DNA of 64,000 bases, taken from Progne subis subis (lineage: Eukaryota > Chordata > Aves > Passeriformes > Hirundinidae). Where the stretch lies: the NCBI GenBank assembly GCA_022316685.1, contig JAKJHU010000054.1, positions 2,082,501 through 2,146,500 on the forward strand, given 5' to 3'. Made by a program: the position numbers and the translations under genes. Below the pieces are notes generated by a model. The model was not told the DNA's origin and made no database searches. It saw only the letters and a program-made list of their open reading frames with translations. Positions 62,401 to 64,000 of this stretch are shown here, one piece after another; position 1 is the stretch's first letter, and the number at the start of each line of letters is the position of its first letter.

Positions 62401-63423
62401 ATTATGGGTGCTTTTAAGGTAATTGGCTCCCTGAAACCTGGGGAAACCAGTCTGCTGAGTTCATCTGCCAGGAAGGGTTTCTGATAGTGATACTTCCCTG
62501 GGAGTCTTGACTTGCTGTGGGTGCATCCCCTTCCTGTCCATATCTCCCAACAGGATCTCCCTCAGCATTTTTTGCCTCTCTCAAAGCAGTCTGAAGGTTT
62601 GGGCAGCCAGGGACAGGGGACCCAGCCCAGCATTAGCTGAGCAGAGCACCCTGAGCTGCCTCGCCTTGTTTTGCATGGGTATTCCTGAATCCAGTAAAAC
62701 TGGTTGTTTTTCCCCAACAAATCTCACTCTGCTCAACCCTGCATGAAGGCAGCTCTCAGAATATGATCAAATGGATTAATTCAGTATCTCTGAGTGTTTA
62801 CTGAGACTTATCTCCTCCTTTTCTTAAGGCTGCTATTGGTTTCTCTCAATTATTTCCATAATTTATTTCACAGTGCCTGCAGTAGGTGCTGAGTTTGATT
62901 CTGCTGCTGTCAGGATTTTCAGTTATTTTCCTCAGGAGCAGGGGCTGCTTGGAGCAGCTCAGGAGGAAGTTGTTTCAGCCCCTTTGTGTCAGGCTGGGCA
63001 GCCAAGGTCCCACGTTGTGGCCCCATGTACACATGGATCCTCACAACTGATCCCTGCCTGGGAGACATCTCCTGGGGGATCCAGCCCTAGGGGTCTTTTT
63101 TCCTTCATTTAGTCCAATGCTGTAAAACCTGTGAGCTGGAAGTTGTTCCTCACCCAGTCTGTTTAATCCCTGTTCCTGCCCCTTGTCTGTAACTGTGACG
63201 TCTCCAGTGTTAACCCTAGCTGCCAGGAAAGGGAGGGTTATGGCCTCTAAATAGATGCTGATGCCCTTTTCTTACCTGTGCTGAGTTTTTCTACTTCTTC
63301 TCTTGCTACTGAATCAAAAACTCTGACTTCTTTGATGTAGTCTTGTCGAGACAGGAGCTCTACGATCCTCTCCCCCACAAACCCACATCCTCCTGTCACC
63401 AGGTAGACCCAGGCTCCATCCAT
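50000..63423 (-). CDS. HSD3B7: 3-beta-hydroxysteroid dehydrogenase/isomerase family gene, type 7-like, six coding exons
   Basis: Seen: six exons joined as complement(50000..50439, 51486..51648, 52555..52654, 56607..56715, 59481..59636, 63276..63423). All introns are GT-AG and the phases join without a stop, giving 371 residues. Landmarks are the Rossmann TGGCGFVG (10-17), Asp37 at the end of beta-2 (an NAD-type acidic residue), YTSS (120-123), RGNEDT (138-143), the catalytic pair Tyr153/Lys157 (YGKTK), VIRPNTVYGE, GNVAWMHVLAAR (226-237), a hydrophobic segment of about 283-304 likely to anchor the enzyme in the ER membrane, and DKASRHFGYKPLFTW (329-343). Known: the family oxidises 3-beta-hydroxy-5-ene steroids with NAD+ and shifts the double bond; type 7 acts on 7-alpha-hydroxylated sterols in bile-acid synthesis. 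Inference: type 7, because the length is close to the usual ~369 residues, coding is split over six exons (HSD3B1/2 use three) and the C-terminal wording is type-7-like. A bird-specific paralogue remains possible. The start ATG has G at -3 and +4, and no in-frame ATG was seen just upstream. Confidence 0.9.
50685..50815 (+). mobile_element. MIR-like SINE fragment in intron 5
   Basis: It reads '...gtagtgagagcaggatgaaaag...gctccagggttttatccctgcctctgctgtgagcc...agtcacttgatttatctgggcctgattc'. This follows the MIR order (tRNA-derived head, 'cctgggttcgaatcccggctctgcc', 'gtgaccttgggcaagtcacttaacctctctg'), heavily diverged. It is antisense to the host gene. Confidence 0.55.
51164..51318 (+). repeat. 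A-rich tandem tract, AATAA/AATAG-type units
   Basis: About 155 bp built from imperfect AATAAAATA, AATAGAATAAA and TAGAGTAAAA units, almost free of C. On the transcript strand it is a U-rich intronic tract that ends about 170 nt downstream of the exon 5 donor. It is likely length-polymorphic. Confidence 0.85.
51486..51648 (-). CDS. HSD3B7: HSD3B-like coding exon 5
   Basis: The acceptor is CTGCTGTTACAG (ends at 51649) and the donor GTGAGT (51485 downward), a perfect consensus. The exon is 163 nt, phase 0 in and phase 1 out. It encodes LSNGGTLRTCVIRPNTVYGE through ERNLAYV. The TCxxRPxxxYGE string is a family hallmark. The stretch that follows is part of the sterol-binding side. Confidence 0.93.
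51649..52554 (-). other. Intron 4 of the HSD3B-like gene
   Basis: 906 nt with GT-AG borders. I see no repeat family or structure in it beyond ordinary intronic sequence. Confidence 0.9.
52555..52654 (-). CDS. HSD3B7: HSD3B-like coding exon 4 (catalytic Tyr-Lys)
   Basis: The acceptor is ATCCGCTCCAG (ends at 52655), preceded by a pyrimidine stretch. The donor GTACAA (52554 downward) is non-consensus after position +4 but starts with GT. The exon is 100 nt, phase 2 in and phase 0 out. It encodes RGNEDTQYSGEVELPYGKTK and then AAAEKIVLEANGKK. Tyr153 and Lys157 form the YxxxK catalytic pair. Confidence 0.92.
52655..56606 (-). other. Intron 3 of the HSD3B-like gene
   Basis: 3952 nt with GT-AG borders. 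It contains a MIR-like fragment near 53.8-53.94 kb, a short T-run at 54,239-54,254 and a purine-rich stretch at 54,600-54,720 with several G4 runs. I see no coding exon. Confidence 0.9.
53805..53940 (+). mobile_element. MIR-like SINE fragment in intron 3
   Basis: It contains 'gactcaggctccctgtttgaccttgggcaagttgttttctctttcctatgctcagatctgcctgtgtaaaacgtggctgatgctgctgcctgg'. This matches the MIR core 'tgaccttgggcaagtcacttaacctctctg.gcctcagtttcc..tctgtaaaatgggg' at many positions. The 'tgaccttgggcaag' string is intact. Confidence 0.65.
56607..56715 (-). CDS. HSD3B7: HSD3B-like coding exon 3 (YTSS motif)
   Basis: The acceptor is CCTGCCCCACAG (ends at 56716) and the donor GTGAGG (56606 downward). 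The exon is 109 nt, phase 1 in and phase 2 out. It encodes GTENVLRACC and LLYTSSIAAVGPNTS, residues 102-137. YTSS carries the serine of the SDR catalytic site. VGPN is a conserved family string directly after it. Confidence 0.92.
56716..59480 (-). other. Intron 2 of the HSD3B-like gene
   Basis: 2765 nt with GT-AG borders. It is mostly unremarkable. It includes an AT-rich stretch around 57,700-58,110 with homeobox-like ATTA motifs and a slowly evolving look, a short A-run at 58,748-58,758, and a TAATTAAA-rich patch near 58,980-59,045. Confidence 0.9.
59481..59636 (-). CDS. HSD3B7: HSD3B-like coding exon 2
   Basis: The acceptor is TTTTCCTGCAG (ends at 59637) and the donor GTGAGC (59480 downward). 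The exon is 156 nt, phase 1 in and phase 1 out, and encodes the codon completed as Ala50 up to VNVG (residue 101). It contains VMRGDIRD, matching the family's GD(I/V)xD motif, and AHVVLHTAAVVDYRG, the strand near the nicotinamide. The exon is noticeably richer in CpG than its flanking introns. Confidence 0.93.
60659..60702. repeat. 16-bp direct repeat pair, 28-bp period
   Basis: TAATATTAAATTAATT occurs exactly at 60,659-60,674 and again at 60,687-60,702, separated by AACATTGGGTAT. It is a short local duplication in AT-rich intron sequence. Confidence 0.8.
61190..61840 (+). mobile_element. Decayed CR1/L3-type LINE reverse-transcriptase fragment
   Basis: In one frame from 61,262 the sequence reads HGFVKNKSSQINLLCSYDK, followed closely by VDVIYLDFGRALE. 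These correspond to the CR1/L3 RT strings HGFxKxKSCxTNL and VDVxYLDFSKAFD. About 200 bp on, 'aatctggcagatttgttcattaaatcagcagataacatcagactgggaggga' matches the DNA around the FADDTKLGG motif, and 'gtgaaatttgataggagcaaagagaagtttttgg' matches the next segment. Several stops and indels and an inserted A-run (61,674-61,690) show it is dead. Its orientation is opposite to the host gene. Confidence 0.75.
61674..61690. repeat. Poly(A) run inside the LINE relic
   Basis: Seventeen consecutive A after GGGGG, interrupting the homology to CR1/L3 on either side. It is probably a later insertion or an expansion. Confidence 0.85.
62077..62092. repeat. Poly(A) run in intron 1
   Basis: An uninterrupted A homopolymer of about 16 bases. 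No retroposed body is recognisable beside it. Confidence 0.8.
63276..63423 (-). CDS. HSD3B7: HSD3B-like coding exon 1 (start codon, NAD-binding beta-alpha-beta)
   Basis: The ATG lies at 63423-63421 and the exon runs 148 nt to a GTAAG donor (63275 downward), ending in phase 1. It encodes residues 1-49, opening MDGAWVYLVTGGCGFVGE. This is the first strand, the glycine-rich dinucleotide loop and helix of the Rossmann fold, followed by VRVFD with Asp37. There is no signal peptide, as expected for this family. Confidence 0.93.
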
Positions 63424-64000
63424 TTCTGAAGATGCCTTTGTGGTTGGGCAGCAGAGTGAAGGAGGCTGCCAGGATCTTATCTTGCACTCAGCCAGTGTTT
63501 TCTGAGCTAAGTCTAAAGTTTAGCTGTCACAGAATGCTGCTGGGTGAACATTAACTGCAGCTGGTTACACATAAATCAGGTTTTCCTTGGCACAGTCCCA
63601 CAGTGCTGCCACAGGCCCCCTTTGGGCTCTCTGGCTCAGCCTTTCCCTGCTCCCATGGTAGCCCATGGCCAGTGGGGCACCTCTGCCTTGCCTTGGTGTG
63701 TGTCCAGTCTCAGGCCAAAATTTGGATGGCAGAAGCTTTGCACCCCGGGCAGTCTCTTCCCACAGGCAGGTTTATCAGCTGTTGGAGCTCTGGGCTCGGT
63801 GGGACATGCAAGGACCCTGTTCCCATGCCCTGGTGGTTTGTAGAGAGGTTTTACAGCAGCAAACCCTTCCAGTGCTGAGCTGTGTGGGGAATGGGCACCT
63901 GGGGTTCTGTGGTCACCGGTTCCACCAGTGTGAGCACGTGGCACAGCTCTCCTGGATGGATGTGTCCTGGAGTGGGATACATCACACACAGCCCTCTCTC
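63424..64000 (-). promoter_or_regulatory. 5' flank / possible 5' UTR of the HSD3B-like gene
   Basis: The region upstream of the ATG has no further in-frame coding exon. On the minus strand an AGATAAG (GATA-type) site lies about 55 nt before the ATG, and GTTAATGTTCACC, an HNF1 half-site-like string, about 130 nt before it. An AG (CATCTTCAG) two bases before the ATG could be a splice acceptor from a noncoding first exon beyond the window. No TATA box or CpG island is evident. Promoter location is not established. Confidence 0.3.

Larger units (their letters stand above)
59637..63275 (-). other. Intron 1 of the HSD3B-like gene
   Basis: 3639 nt with GT-AG borders. It holds a decayed CR1/L3 LINE relic (about 61,190-61,840), poly(A) runs at 61,674-61,690 and 62,077-62,092, and a 16-bp AT-rich direct repeat near 60.66-60.70 kb. 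I see no coding exon. Confidence 0.9.

Noticed and set aside
1..64000. tRNA, rRNA, CRISPR arrays, prokaryotic operons or viral genes
   Set aside because: No intact tRNA A/B-box gene, no regularly spaced repeats and no recognisable viral or retroviral coding frame were found. The content is vertebrate nuclear.

Overview
The window looks like nuclear DNA of a bird, probably a neoavian or passerine. It holds one split protein-coding gene with canonical GT-AG introns, few repeats, CR1-type LINE tails whose 3' ends carry the avian 'gggctggact...ccttgtgg.tcccttcca' signature, and scattered very old amniote repeats (MIR, CR1-L3/L2-like, and a 'tttacaccagc.gaggat' family). There is no bacterial, phage or CRISPR content, and no operon-like gene packing. 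Species and chromosome cannot be read from the sequence.

The right-hand quarter (about 49.5-63.5 kb, minus strand) carries a complete gene of the 3-beta-hydroxysteroid dehydrogenase/isomerase family. I reconstructed six coding exons: 63423-63276, 59636-59481, 56715-56607, 52654-52555, 51648-51486 and 50439-50000. All five introns have GT-AG borders, the phases join exactly, and the total is 1116 nt, or 371 codons plus TGA. It has a Rossmann TGGCGFVG motif, a YTSS motif, a Tyr153-x3-Lys157 catalytic pair and the 'YVGNVAWMHVLAAR' family signature. Its length, six-coding-exon layout and C-terminal wording fit the type 7 enzyme (HSD3B7, bile-acid synthesis) better than the steroidogenic HSD3B1/2 enzymes. 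A minus-strand AATAAA lies about 480 nt past the stop. The promoter and any noncoding first exon are at or beyond the right edge.

Positions 1 to about 49,500 contain no coding exon that I can support. This stretch is noncoding DNA with CR1 tails (3.3, 7.9 and 20.8 kb), ancient amniote repeats (2.5, 26.2, 26.9, 34.5 and 42.2 kb), MIR-like SINE pieces (8.1, 34.7, 39.1 and 41.1 kb), microsatellites and homopolymers, and several AT-rich, homeobox-motif-rich blocks that look like conserved noncoding elements. The long list of short open frames here is what chance predicts, and none has splice or family support.

I found no new multi-gene system. The points most worth checking are which HSD3B paralogue this is and its unusual substrate-side segment, a decayed but still readable CR1/L3 reverse-transcriptase relic in intron 1, the A-rich repeat tract in intron 5, the two copies of an ancient amniote repeat, and the candidate regulatory elements in the gene-free flank.
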